NCBI GenBank assembly: GCA_963802915.1
Contig: CAWDKQ010000009.1
Span: forward strand, 372,001 to 436,000
DNA length: 64,000 nt
DNA from: JAICMB01 sp963802915
GTDB lineage: Bacteria; Acidobacteriota; Terriglobia; Bryobacterales; Bryobacteraceae
Reading direction: 5' to 3'
Below are positions 31,801 through 38,134 of the stretch, piece after piece; within the stretch, counting starts at the first letter, position 1, and each line of letters starts with the position of its first letter. Under the pieces are notes generated by a model. The model was given only the letters and a program-made list of their open reading frames with translations. It ran no database searches and had not been told where the DNA came from. The translations under genes and the position numbers were made by a program.

Positions 31801-31876
31801 CACGGTAAACGACGCCGAACCCACCGCGTCCGAGGGGCTCCGGGTCGACCGTATATTTGCCGATCCTTGAAATCAT
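25817..31876 (-). CDS. Giant membrane Ser/Thr kinase with 26-residue coiled-coil repeats and PEGA domains (2019 aa)
   Basis: Domain order: kinase (about 7-265; LGRGGFGVVY, VAIKVL, GVVHRDVKPSNIML, IMDFGVAR, YMAPEQF, all intact); a long TPR/helical region (about 275-1060); fifteen 26-residue units of the type RLKQLEEERLKKQRAEEEQA (about 1090-1478), a charged coiled coil; one membrane helix (about 1500-1520). Two PEGA domains (DPLGASVQVGQHSC and VLVFVDSSPQGRTR) and a third PEGA-like segment follow, then two repeats of the FESYLKQHSNGAHAAEAR / FIEQYPLSAHKAEA type, and a C-terminal NTF2-like domain (about 1925-2019). Kinase and coiled coil are cytoplasmic, with the PEGA and NTF2-like parts outside the membrane. 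A rod of about 58 nm (0.15 nm per residue) is implied if the repeats form one helix. Confidence 0.93.
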   Translation of the reverse strand: MISRIGKYTVDPEPLGRGGFGVVYRAFDPDVKRPVAIKVLTEGDPELVRRFQVEVGTTGNLGHKNIVTVYECGEQSGAPYLVMELLQGQTLEHVIKSKVSLTVLEKVRIMVQVAEGLAFAHSKGVVHRDVKPSNIMLLPDGGVKIMDFGVARVQSRNTAVTREGFIIGTIPYMAPEQFDPGGGADKQTDIFSYGDVFYELLTGKHPFLSSSEVYAIIRKIKADEPEPLCQLAPDCPEALELLVHRAIAKDREVRYQTFDELLLDSEGILVEMKQEQASVILSEVEPLLKSGNIETAERRLLEVLELDPSNRDARQQRTRIRDQVRERTIAGRIAELLAKGDSQMRDRQFSEAVETFENAVRLNKTHPEVQARLSAANARLEAFTKANRLVAEARRDQQNKHLDTAIQRLQLALKHDPEHSDAKSLLGRIDAEIRRASDASQKVIDAALDLLAKKQYEDAHAVLDRIEADSRVAPRVSEIRARIDREKAEAERQRRSEQFNIAIASAREALRARDMAKAGHLLNFVSNQFASETGAFEIISVLRAQFEAQTRADEIAGCVQQVEYLASNRLFREAFGAAQEAVRRFPEEESLLRLRDSVAAQLRAYELDAVLNRIGVLRAEGKLQSALEAIAVARRRLGEEQAIEKQAREIERQLGLEELLKNVRSSLKAADYEAAISRMEAAVEYENENDVRALLALARVSAARQSETKAVEVALQTSRAAAELGYPDRAINALEEALRSYPANAALIKAASALRERIASERRALVAQHRRRITAAISEQNWKNAENAIDAAWRECGEEPEFKSLAEQVERGRTDGELRELETRVRQRLASNDVPGAAHHLSETQAVHANDPRWKRLSDLVAGRMAFESALAEADRHRNRGDLDEAERRLQILIDRGDLDDRASRLLSDVRERKLSRQIEEAENAIGHGDFDRGITLLRTMQIQVPEAASARIASAYEKALAQRDSEIARLVQSIRERLDHDNTREAGQELADAVSKFPGENSWELLRTEIASHAAFLEGLARVERQYNAAHFEAAEKELSALRVPLSAKPRVQALRESITAALEKQVEEERLKKKRADEEQVRIAEAARLRQLEEERLKKQRAEEEKALLAEAARLKQLEEERLKKQRAEEEQAHLAEAARLKQLEEESLKKQRAEKEQARLAEAGRLKQLEEERLKQQRAEEEQARLAEAARLKQLEEERLKKQRAEEEKALLAEAARLKQLEEERLKKQRAEEEQARLAEEARLKQLEEERLKKQRAEEEQAHLAEAARLKQLEEERLKQQRAEEEQARLAEAARLKQLEEERLKKQRAEEEKAHLAEAARLKQLEEERLKQQRAEEEQARLAEAARLKQLEEERLKKQRAEEEQARLAEAARLKQLEEERLKKQRAEEEQARLAEAARRKRLEEERLKKQRAEEEQARLAEAARLKQLEEERLKKQRAEEEQARLAEAVRLKQLEEERLKKQRAEEERTLLAESANLKQAEANESLTATSATPAKSFPWKTAAITGGAAIAAAVIAMFVLTHRVPPKIPVVMSTVEIRTDPLGASVQVGQHSCITPQCQFELPVGQYPVIANLNGYDPVRQTLTVGPTNASRTLDLTMQPVHHEVKTGAAQTGNLTVRAGVPNVLVFVDSSPQGRTRDDGTLPLQLEAKTYQVRVHKQGYQDVAEQRVGIPAGGSKQLTFTMVQNAVLELRDAPAGLEVRAGTTLLGQTNGSPLFKAEVRPGPDEVAVDGASIRVRRTVAFEPGRTVSLDWTSIAPPPVVKTPDKVLPPQPSLEEIEARDWNRIRTSSDPAAFESYLKQHSNGAHAAEARSRMEDLAWTRANKDDGPSLRDFMNKFPQSAHAGEANLRLGELAWNGVDKNSLPSVRAFIEQYPLSAHKAEAQNTIDRLEKEKQEAEQRSKLQRPGQEPAQPDLHAQALLIRAALQQFNTAFERKNLREIKDVWPNIGAQYVAAVRTGQFEMSLDPTGEPEIHGDSATVPCVLVTKSANRQQNNAERVTLQKAGSRWIIAGVSIVK
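27440..28609 (-). repeat. Fifteen tandem 78-bp units inside the giant kinase gene
   Basis: The array is exactly 1170 bp, i.e. 15 x 78 bp, each unit coding 26 residues. Units differ at a few positions only (KQQ/KKQ, QARL/QAHL/KALL, one SLKKQRAEKE). A degenerate sixteenth unit precedes it (28610-28675). Variants of the same type recur along the array, which points to unequal exchange or conversion. Copy number probably varies between strains, and short-read assemblies may collapse it. Confidence 0.92.
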
Positions 31877-32458
31877 GCTCTTGAGCGGTCACCCAGGCGG
31901 GGACCCGCCTACGCGAGCGAATTTATCTCCGCGCGGACACGAAAAAATCTCCTGCGTCCCAAAGTGGAACCGTGCAAAAGCAAAGATATCACGGCCATCG
32001 AGTCAACCAAGCGGAGCAAGCCGATGTCTCAAAATCTGTCCTTTTATTTGGCGTCAAGCCGCGTGACGTGGCGCCAAATGTGAATCCACCGGCCACTTTT
32101 TATGATCAACCTAAAAGCGAATGCTGACACCATACACGCTGTTGGTCGATTTGGAGAAGAAGTTCGAAGGAAATCTTTGCTCCTGTGCCGCCATCCGCCG
32201 CGCGGAAGAAGCGCTAACTGCAACGGGATATTCCAGCCGCGGAGCTCTTGGGGCAACGCACCGTTTGCGAATGCGGCCTTCTGCAAGCGCAGCTTAGCCA
32301 AGTTAGGTAGGAAAGGACACTGCGCCGATTCCGCCGGTTGGGTGATATCGAATTAGAACGTTTTGCCGAAGGGGACGATGGCATATCAACGGAGCGTTGG
32401 CCGAGATGCCGACGTCACTGGGATGGCCGGCTAGCTTGGCCTAGCCACGGCGAAATAA
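31877..32458 (-). other. No intact gene; possible C-terminal remnant of an outer-membrane protein
   Basis: This gap separates the giant kinase from the metalloprotease. On the minus strand one frame reads RRMAAQEQRFPSNFFSKST followed by NSVYGVSIRF and a stop at 32109-32111. A terminal aromatic after alternating residues is typical of outer-membrane barrel ends. Upstream it is lost after about 50 codons, and an adjacent frame (LPQELRGWNIPLQLA) may continue it. It is too short to name. The remainder shows nothing I can assign. Confidence 0.25.
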
Positions 32459-32926
32459 TCACTCCGAGACCACTGAACCGCCGTAAACTTTCGACTCAAA
32501 GGTATGTTGCTGCTCTACTGATGCCCCTCCATGAAAGGTATCGCTTGCCCAGTGGACCAGTTCATGTAGAAGGATAACGCCGACAGTAGCGACGAGATGG
32601 CCGTGCTTGGTTCGCTGTAACTTTTGACCCAACTCGAACTGATACACATGGGACACATTTATCGCCAGTGCATCGGTTCCATCAGTATAGCCTCCAGCAA
32701 CATGGATCACACCGTCGGGGGTTTCCTTGTCCGGAAACCCTCTGATCTCGATCATTGGCCCGTGGCCCCACACCAGGGCCTTCTGAATCTTCTTCTTCGA
32801 GTCGATTCCCGCCGCGTCGACGATTGCATTGACAATCAAGGGACTTGACGCGAGCTGGGGAATTTCTACGCTTACGTATTTCGTAAACTTTGGGTACATC
32901 TGGATGTCATGCGCGCTCATCTTCAT
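32459..32926 (-). CDS. Tox-MPTase3-like metallopeptidase, stand-alone
   Basis: ATG 32926 has GAGG seven bases upstream. The 155-residue product carries the zinc motif LLHELVHWASDTFHGG (HExxH, about residues 120-125) and FESKVYGG near the end. This arrangement matches the Tox-MPTase3 domain described from polymorphic toxin systems, and the third zinc ligand is probably in the C-terminal acidic part. There is no signal peptide and no long delivery region, so it is a domain-only gene: an orphan toxin cassette, an effector, or a domesticated protease. No immunity-like gene is next to it. The domain name is from memory of the motif pattern. Confidence 0.65.
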   Translation of the reverse strand: MKMSAHDIQMYPKFTKYVSVEIPQLASSPLIVNAIVDAAGIDSKKKIQKALVWGHGPMIEIRGFPDKETPDGVIHVAGGYTDGTDALAINVSHVYQFELGQKLQRTKHGHLVATVGVILLHELVHWASDTFHGGASVEQQHTFESKVYGGSVVSE

Positions 32927-33300
32927 AATCAGCCTCGGAGAGATTGGATCGATTGTAGACCTTCTTTGGCGAATCCTGTTGCTCGAACGTCGGGTGCGCT
33001 TCCCACGCCACCGAGCGCGCCCCGAATCCTCCCAACCAGCGAAATGATAGCTTAACGCTTCCGGAAGATCAGCAAACTATATCACCTCCCATCGGCGAAA
33101 CACAAGGTGGGCGTTTTTAACTTAAAACATTGGAGAATTGACCTCGAGCACAGCCCCGGCGCCGTCTTCGGATCGAACGGTATGCTCCCCCCTTGCGTGA
33201 AGCCTCCGCTCGGATGCCTATCCGCACAGCGCAGGTAAGTCCTCGACTTTGTAACGATTGCTATAATTCTTAACAAGCTCGACGGACATTTGCAGCCGAT
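32927..33300. other. Intergenic region with possible promoter for the ROK regulator
   Basis: No coding sequence is apparent. Near its end TTTGTAACGATT (33249-33260) precedes TATAAT (33263-33268), an exact -10 hexamer about 33 bp before the regulator start. The TTTGTAA-GATT part matches the left arm of the palindrome at 36902-36920 with one change, so it may be a half-operator for autoregulation. Confidence 0.35.
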
Positions 33301-34521
33301 GTGCGAATTTCTGTGAAAAAGACAACCATTGCAGTCGGCCGTCCGCCACTCCTGCGCCGTACAAACGCACTCGCCATTCTCACACTGCTTCGCGAAAAGG
33401 GCACTTGCTCACGCGCCGATCTGGTGTGCGCCTCCGGCATGAGCGCTCCCACGGTGACCAACGTCGTCTCCGACCTGTTCGCGGCGGGTCTGGTTCAACC
33501 GTTGGGCGAAGGCAAATCGAGCGGGGGCCGGCCACCGGATCTGATTCGCTTCAAGGCCGAGCGCGGCTGCCTGCTTGGCGTACGCATCACGGCGAGCTTC
33601 GTGTCCTTCCTCCTGGCGGACCTGAGCGGCAGCGAACTCGACACTTCGCAGGTCTGGCTCGCCGGCAGAAAGACCAATCCCGAGGCGATTTGCTCGCTGA
33701 TCGAGGAGGAGATGCGCCGGCTCCTGAAGGCCCGCGCGATGAAGCGCGAGCAACTGATGGCGCTCGTCGTAGGCGTTCCCGCAATCGCCAACGTCGACGA
33801 CGGCGTGGTGCTGGCTGTCAGCACACTCGACAACTGGCGCTCGGTCCCGCTGGGCGCGATGCTCCGCCGTTGCGTCGAATGCATGGTCGTGGTCGAGAAC
33901 GATACGAATCTCTCGGCGCTTGGCGAGCGTCTACGCGGCGCCGCGCGGGGAGAAGCCTCCTTCGTCGTGCTCGACATAGGCACGAACGTCAGCGCGGGTA
34001 TCGTGTTGGATGGCCGGCTCTACCACGGTGCACAGTGGTCGGCCGGCGAAATTGGCTACTTGCGCCTGCCCCACATCACACGCCGCCAACCGGCGCTGCA
34101 TGAATTCGGCGAACTCGAAGCGGTCTTGAGCAGCTCAGGGATTCGCAAGAGCTGGCTGGAGGCATCGTCAGGTCCTGGCCACACACCATCGCCCGTGTTG
34201 CGGCGCGTCGATGTAACCGCCATTCTCGACATGGCACAGCGCGGTGAACCCACGGCCAAAAAGATCGTTCGCCCGCGCGTCGCCATCATCGCCGATATGA
34301 TCATCAACCTTGCGCTGATCCTAAATCCGGGCCTGGTGCTGCTGAGCGGAGAAGTCGGCCGTCATCCGGCGCTGTTGAGTTTCGTGAACCGGGAACTGGA
34401 GCAATGCGAGTTCGCCGTGCCCCGAATCGCCACGGCAATGCTTGGCGAAGGAGCGGTACTGTGCGGCGCTATCGCTGTCGCTCTCGAGGCAATTCCCTCA
34501 ATTCTGCTGCCGCTCTCGTGA
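33301..34521 (+). CDS. ROK-family transcriptional regulator (NagC/XylR type)
   Basis: The 406-residue protein starts at GTG 33301 (weak ribosome site; GTG 33313 is possible). A winged helix-turn-helix (about 20-70: LREKGTCSRADLVCASGMSAPTVTNVV) precedes a ROK sugar-binding domain with VVLDIGTNVSAGIVLDG and WSAGEIGYLRL. The CxCGxxGCxE zinc motif usual in ROK proteins is replaced by HEFGELEAVLSSSG, without cysteines. ROK regulators usually repress sugar genes until the sugar or its phosphate binds. Its neighbours suggest control of the amino-sugar cluster. Its 3' end overlaps the convergent ROK kinase gene by 53 bp. Confidence 0.88.
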   Translation: MRISVKKTTIAVGRPPLLRRTNALAILTLLREKGTCSRADLVCASGMSAPTVTNVVSDLFAAGLVQPLGEGKSSGGRPPDLIRFKAERGCLLGVRITASFVSFLLADLSGSELDTSQVWLAGRKTNPEAICSLIEEEMRRLLKARAMKREQLMALVVGVPAIANVDDGVVLAVSTLDNWRSVPLGAMLRRCVECMVVVENDTNLSALGERLRGAARGEASFVVLDIGTNVSAGIVLDGRLYHGAQWSAGEIGYLRLPHITRRQPALHEFGELEAVLSSSGIRKSWLEASSGPGHTPSPVLRRVDVTAILDMAQRGEPTAKKIVRPRVAIIADMIINLALILNPGLVLLSGEVGRHPALLSFVNRELEQCEFAVPRIATAMLGEGAVLCGAIAVALEAIPSILLPLS

Positions 34522-35458
34522 TCGCGTCCAGCGCCAGGTGAACGGCGCCTGTCAATTGAGCCTCGTCGCCCAGGCTGCTGCGGACCAGCCGCAACTGCGC
34601 GCGGTCGTCGCGATGTTCGAGAAGCGCGCGCACCGCATCGCCCAAGGCCGGATGGAGCCCCACGCTTCCGCCAAGGACGAACAGCGGGACGTTCAAGACC
34701 AGGGCCATGTTGTAGATGGCATAAGAAAGACCGCGGGCAGCACTCTGCAGGACACTTTCCGCGAGGGCATTGCCCTCCAACGCGTGGTCGAAGATTTGAG
34801 TCGCGGTGGCGTTCTGTGGAAGCGCCGTGAGATCCGCACGCCAGAGTCCGTGCCACTGTCGTCGGATTCCGTCGCCGCCGACGAGTTCCTCGAGCGCACC
34901 CGGATCGCCACGCTTGATTGGCGCCTCCGACGTTCCTGGCACCAGCATGTAGCCGATCTCGCCGGCTGTCCATCTGGTACCGCGATGCAAGCGGCGATTC
35001 AGGACAATGCCGGCGCCAATCCCGGTACCGATGGCGAGAAAAGCGAAGTCGTCGATGCCTCGCGCGACGCCTGCGCACGCTTCGCCGATTGCGGCCACGT
35101 TCACGTCGTTGTCGACCGCGACCGGTATGCCGAGCGCCGACTCGAGCACGTCGCGCAGCGGTACGTCCCTCCATCCCATCAGATAGGAAGTAGCGATGAC
35201 GATGCCGCGTTCTGCGTCGGTGATGCCTGGCGCGCCGACGCCCAGAGCGCGAAGCGCGGAGCGCGGGACCGTCGCTTCGCACAGCAGCGCGTCGATGGAC
35301 TCGCGCAACATTCGCAAGACCGCTCCAGAATCCCGCACGCCCTGAGTGGAAACGCGGCGTCGAGCCACGATGCCGCCGTTCGCATCAGCCAGCGCCAGCC
35401 GCAGGTTGGTCCCTCCGATGTCGACTCCGATCACGTATCCGTCTTGTGTCTCAGTCAT
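34469..35458 (-). CDS. ROK-family sugar kinase (candidate glucosamine/N-acetylglucosamine kinase)
   Basis: This 329-residue protein has the ATP-binding DxGGT motif at the N-terminus (YVIGVDIGGTNLRLAL), the catalytic-type segment VAVDNDVNVAAIGEA (Asp about residue 115) and FLAIGTGIGAGIVLNRRL. WTAGEIGYMLVP is followed by GALEELVGGDG, so the ROK zinc-cysteine motif is missing here too. It lacks a helix-turn-helix, so it is an enzyme: an ATP-dependent sugar 6-kinase in the cytoplasm. It lies 6 bp after the sugar porter gene, in one operon with it. Substrate is inferred from the SIS and GH9 neighbours. Confidence 0.85.
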   Translation of the reverse strand: MTETQDGYVIGVDIGGTNLRLALADANGGIVARRRVSTQGVRDSGAVLRMLRESIDALLCEATVPRSALRALGVGAPGITDAERGIVIATSYLMGWRDVPLRDVLESALGIPVAVDNDVNVAAIGEACAGVARGIDDFAFLAIGTGIGAGIVLNRRLHRGTRWTAGEIGYMLVPGTSEAPIKRGDPGALEELVGGDGIRRQWHGLWRADLTALPQNATATQIFDHALEGNALAESVLQSAARGLSYAIYNMALVLNVPLFVLGGSVGLHPALGDAVRALLEHRDDRAQLRLVRSSLGDEAQLTGAVHLALDAITRAAAELRELPRERQR

Positions 35459-35464
35459 TAGACG

Positions 35465-36841
35465 TTAAGCCTTGGCCGCCAATTCGGCCGAACTGATGCT
35501 CTCCAGTTCACGGCCCTTTGTCTCCGGAACGAGGAAGCGCACGAACAGAAGCGTGAGGACGCAAAACCCGCCGTAGATCGAAAACGTGAGGCTGTTCCCG
35601 GCGGCCTCGATCAACGACAGGAACGTGAGGGAGACGATGAAATTCGAGAGGCCGGATCCCAGGGTGGCCGCCGCCGCGCCGCGGCTGCGCAGGCGCAATG
35701 GGAAGACCTCGGCGACGAGTATCCACGCGATCGGTCCCATGCTGCACGCGAAGCAGACGATGTAGAGAGTCAGACAAGCCGCCGCGACGATTCCAAGCCG
35801 GGCACCCAGCAGCGCTTGATTGTGGAACGCGCATGCCAGCCCGAACAGCGCCGCGGTCATGCCTCCGACGCCCCAGTAGAGGAGTGGCTTGCGGCCCACG
35901 CGATCCACCAGGACCAGCGCGATGACGGTTGCGAGCACGTTAACTACGGCGATAACAAAGGTTGCAAAGATCGCGCTTTTGTCCGATGCCACACCGGCCA
36001 GCGCGAAGATTCGCGGGCCGTAATAAATGATCGTATTGATGCCCGTGACCTGCTGCAAGATCGTGAAGCCGCATGCGATAAGCAAACCGCGCCGCGCTAC
36101 CGGGCTCAGCAGTGCGCTCCAGCGGCGCTCCATCGTCACCATCAAACTGGCGCGCAGCTCTTCTAACAACGTTGCCGCGGCGGCATAGTCCACGTAGCAT
36201 TCGAGGGTCTCCCGCGCCTCCTCAATGCGGCCACGGCCAATCAACCAGCGGGGACTTTCGGGAACGAAAAGCACCAGCACGAAGAACAGCAGCGCCGGAA
36301 TCGCGCCTAATCCGAACATCAGACGCCAGCCGTGTTCGGCCGCCAGCCAGTAGCCGACCAGATCGGCCAGCGCGATTCCCACCGTGAGAGCAAATTGATA
36401 GAGCCCGATGAGCATTCCACGCGATCCCGGCGGGGACAGTTCCGAGACGTAAACCGGCGCAGTTACTGACGTGAAACCAATCGCGATACCCAGTAGCGCT
36501 CGCGCGGCGATCAACACACCGACGTTCGGTGCGAGCAGCGCCAACACTGAACCAACAACGAACAGCGCGCCTCCGCTAATCAACGTGACGCGCCGCCCCA
36601 GGCGGTCCGAGACACTGCCACCACTGAGCGCGCCCACCATCGCGCCGGCTAGCACGACGCTGACCACCAGCTCTTCCATCTTTGTCGAAAGATGAAATGC
36701 GGAGCGTACGAAGATCAACGCCGCCGCGATAATACCCATGTCGTAGCCGTAGAGCACGCCTCCGAGCCCGGCGATTGACGAGATTTTCCAGAGAAACGCG
36801 CGCCGCTTGCTTGGCCGCGCCGTCGAAATCGTCTGATTCAC
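35465..36841 (-). CDS. MFS sugar porter
   Basis: I use GTG 36841, which has GGGAGG upstream; the frame is open for 80 more codons without sense. The 458-residue protein has 12 predicted helices and all sugar-porter signatures: GYDMGIIAAAL in helix 1, DRLGRR, PESPRWLIGRGR after helix 6, QQVTGINTIIYYGP in helix 7, DRVGRKPLL and PETKGRELE at the end. It imports a monosaccharide, probably with protons. It is the first gene of the porter-kinase operon and is divergent from the SIS gene across an operator-like palindrome. Confidence 0.93.
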   Translation of the reverse strand: MNQTISTARPSKRRAFLWKISSIAGLGGVLYGYDMGIIAAALIFVRSAFHLSTKMEELVVSVVLAGAMVGALSGGSVSDRLGRRVTLISGGALFVVGSVLALLAPNVGVLIAARALLGIAIGFTSVTAPVYVSELSPPGSRGMLIGLYQFALTVGIALADLVGYWLAAEHGWRLMFGLGAIPALLFFVLVLFVPESPRWLIGRGRIEEARETLECYVDYAAAATLLEELRASLMVTMERRWSALLSPVARRGLLIACGFTILQQVTGINTIIYYGPRIFALAGVASDKSAIFATFVIAVVNVLATVIALVLVDRVGRKPLLYWGVGGMTAALFGLACAFHNQALLGARLGIVAAACLTLYIVCFACSMGPIAWILVAEVFPLRLRSRGAAAATLGSGLSNFIVSLTFLSLIEAAGNSLTFSIYGGFCVLTLLFVRFLVPETKGRELESISSAELAAKA

Positions 36842-36901
36842 GCTCGCCTCCCATCCCACTGCCCGCCGCCCACCAACGCCTTCGGCTACAATTAAAGCAC
36901 T

Positions 36902-36920
36902 TTGTAATGATTCATTACAA
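36902..36920. promoter_or_regulatory. Perfect 19-bp palindrome, candidate operator
   Basis: TTGTAATGATTCATTACAA has two perfect 9-bp arms around a single T. It lies 61 bp before the porter start and 57 bp before the SIS start, where one repressor could control both directions. The ROK regulator 2.4 kb away is the nearest candidate to bind it. Confidence 0.65.
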
Positions 36921-36976
36921 GGAAGGCAGGGATAATCGCATTGCGCGTACAAGCAAACCAAGGAGACGGAGCGGAG

Positions 36977-38074
36977 ATGTCGACAAGCAAAACGCCGCGG
37001 TGGATTGCCGGCGTCGAGCCTGCTCCTGAACTGTTGAAAGCCACCGGTACCGAGATTCTCGAGATCGAGTGCCGCGAACAACCGGGCCGGCTACGCGACC
37101 TGCTGCGCGCCTACTCAGGCGATCCGGCCATTGGTGCTGAGCTGGCCAAACTCAGAGCGCTGGCTACACGCAACGGACCGGTACTGTTTTTGGGCATGGG
37201 TGCATCGCTTTGCTCGTCATATGCTGGCTCAGTCACGCTGCATTCGAATGGCAAGCCCTCGTTTTCGGTGGATGCAGGCGAGTGGCTGCACTATGGCGCT
37301 AGCACCTGGGACCAAGCATCGCTGTCGGTTCTGTTGACTACCTCGGGCGAGAGCGCGGAACTGGTCGAGTTGGTCAAGACCGCTGCTAAACGACCTCTGG
37401 CGCTGATCTGCGACAACCCGGTGAGCCCGTGCTGGCAGTTGACGGAAAGACGCCTGCCGATTCTCGCAGGGCCGGAGTACGGCAACGCGACCAAGACCTA
37501 CATCAACGCCACCGCGGTTTCCATTATCGTAGCCGCCGAGATTCTCGGCCAGTCCTGGCAGCGCGACGCCGAAGTGGCTGCCGAAGCCTTTTCCAAGTCG
37601 CTCGAACGAATCTTCACTCAATCGCATGAGTTGGAGTCGTTCTGCCGCGGCGCTGCCAATACCGAAATCATCGGCCGTGGCGCAGCTTATGGAGCCGCGG
37701 CGATGAGCGCATTGTGCATTCGCGAGATGAGCGGCCATCGCGCAGCCCCACACACCGGGGCGGGCTTCCGCCATGGTCCAATTCTGGATGTGGATGCTTC
37801 GCACGTCGCCATCATTCTCGCGGTCGGACGCTGTGCTGAGTTGGGCGTGAAGTTGTCGCAAGAGTGCGTCCGAAGGGGCGGCAAGGTGGTGCTGGTCTCC
37901 GAGCAGGAACGTGCTGCGTCGCCGTCCCTCTATCCGGTCCGTTTGGATCCGGTGGCCGAACCGTGGCATGCGATCACCGGTATTCTCGCTGCCCAGGCGC
38001 TCACGCTCGCAATGATCAAACGCACCGGGTGCCGTCTCCCGCCGCGCTTTCAGTACGGCGCGATGGAACAATAG
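36977..38074 (+). CDS. SIS-domain protein, glucosamine-6-phosphate deaminase/isomerase type (NagB-II/AgaS-like)
   Basis: ATG 36977 follows AAGGAGACGGAGCGGAG. The 365-residue protein has two SIS domains (about 45-190 and 205-350) as in the isomerase half of GlmS, with no glutaminase domain. Visible are VLFLGMGASLCSSYAG, LLTTSGESAELV (sugar-phosphate loop), IIGRGAAYGAAAMSAL and GAGFRHGPILDVDASH, where the E of the usual FRHGPxE is Asp-shifted. Such proteins deaminate glucosamine-6-phosphate to fructose-6-phosphate, or isomerise related phosphosugars. It starts a unit followed 60 bp later by the GH9 gene. Confidence 0.85.
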   Translation: MSTSKTPRWIAGVEPAPELLKATGTEILEIECREQPGRLRDLLRAYSGDPAIGAELAKLRALATRNGPVLFLGMGASLCSSYAGSVTLHSNGKPSFSVDAGEWLHYGASTWDQASLSVLLTTSGESAELVELVKTAAKRPLALICDNPVSPCWQLTERRLPILAGPEYGNATKTYINATAVSIIVAAEILGQSWQRDAEVAAEAFSKSLERIFTQSHELESFCRGAANTEIIGRGAAYGAAAMSALCIREMSGHRAAPHTGAGFRHGPILDVDASHVAIILAVGRCAELGVKLSQECVRRGGKVVLVSEQERAASPSLYPVRLDPVAEPWHAITGILAAQALTLAMIKRTGCRLPPRFQYGAMEQ

Positions 38075-38134
38075 GCCTTTCTAAGGAACACTACCAAAGA
38101 TCGACACAATTCTCTAGACTGAAGTGGAGCGCAG

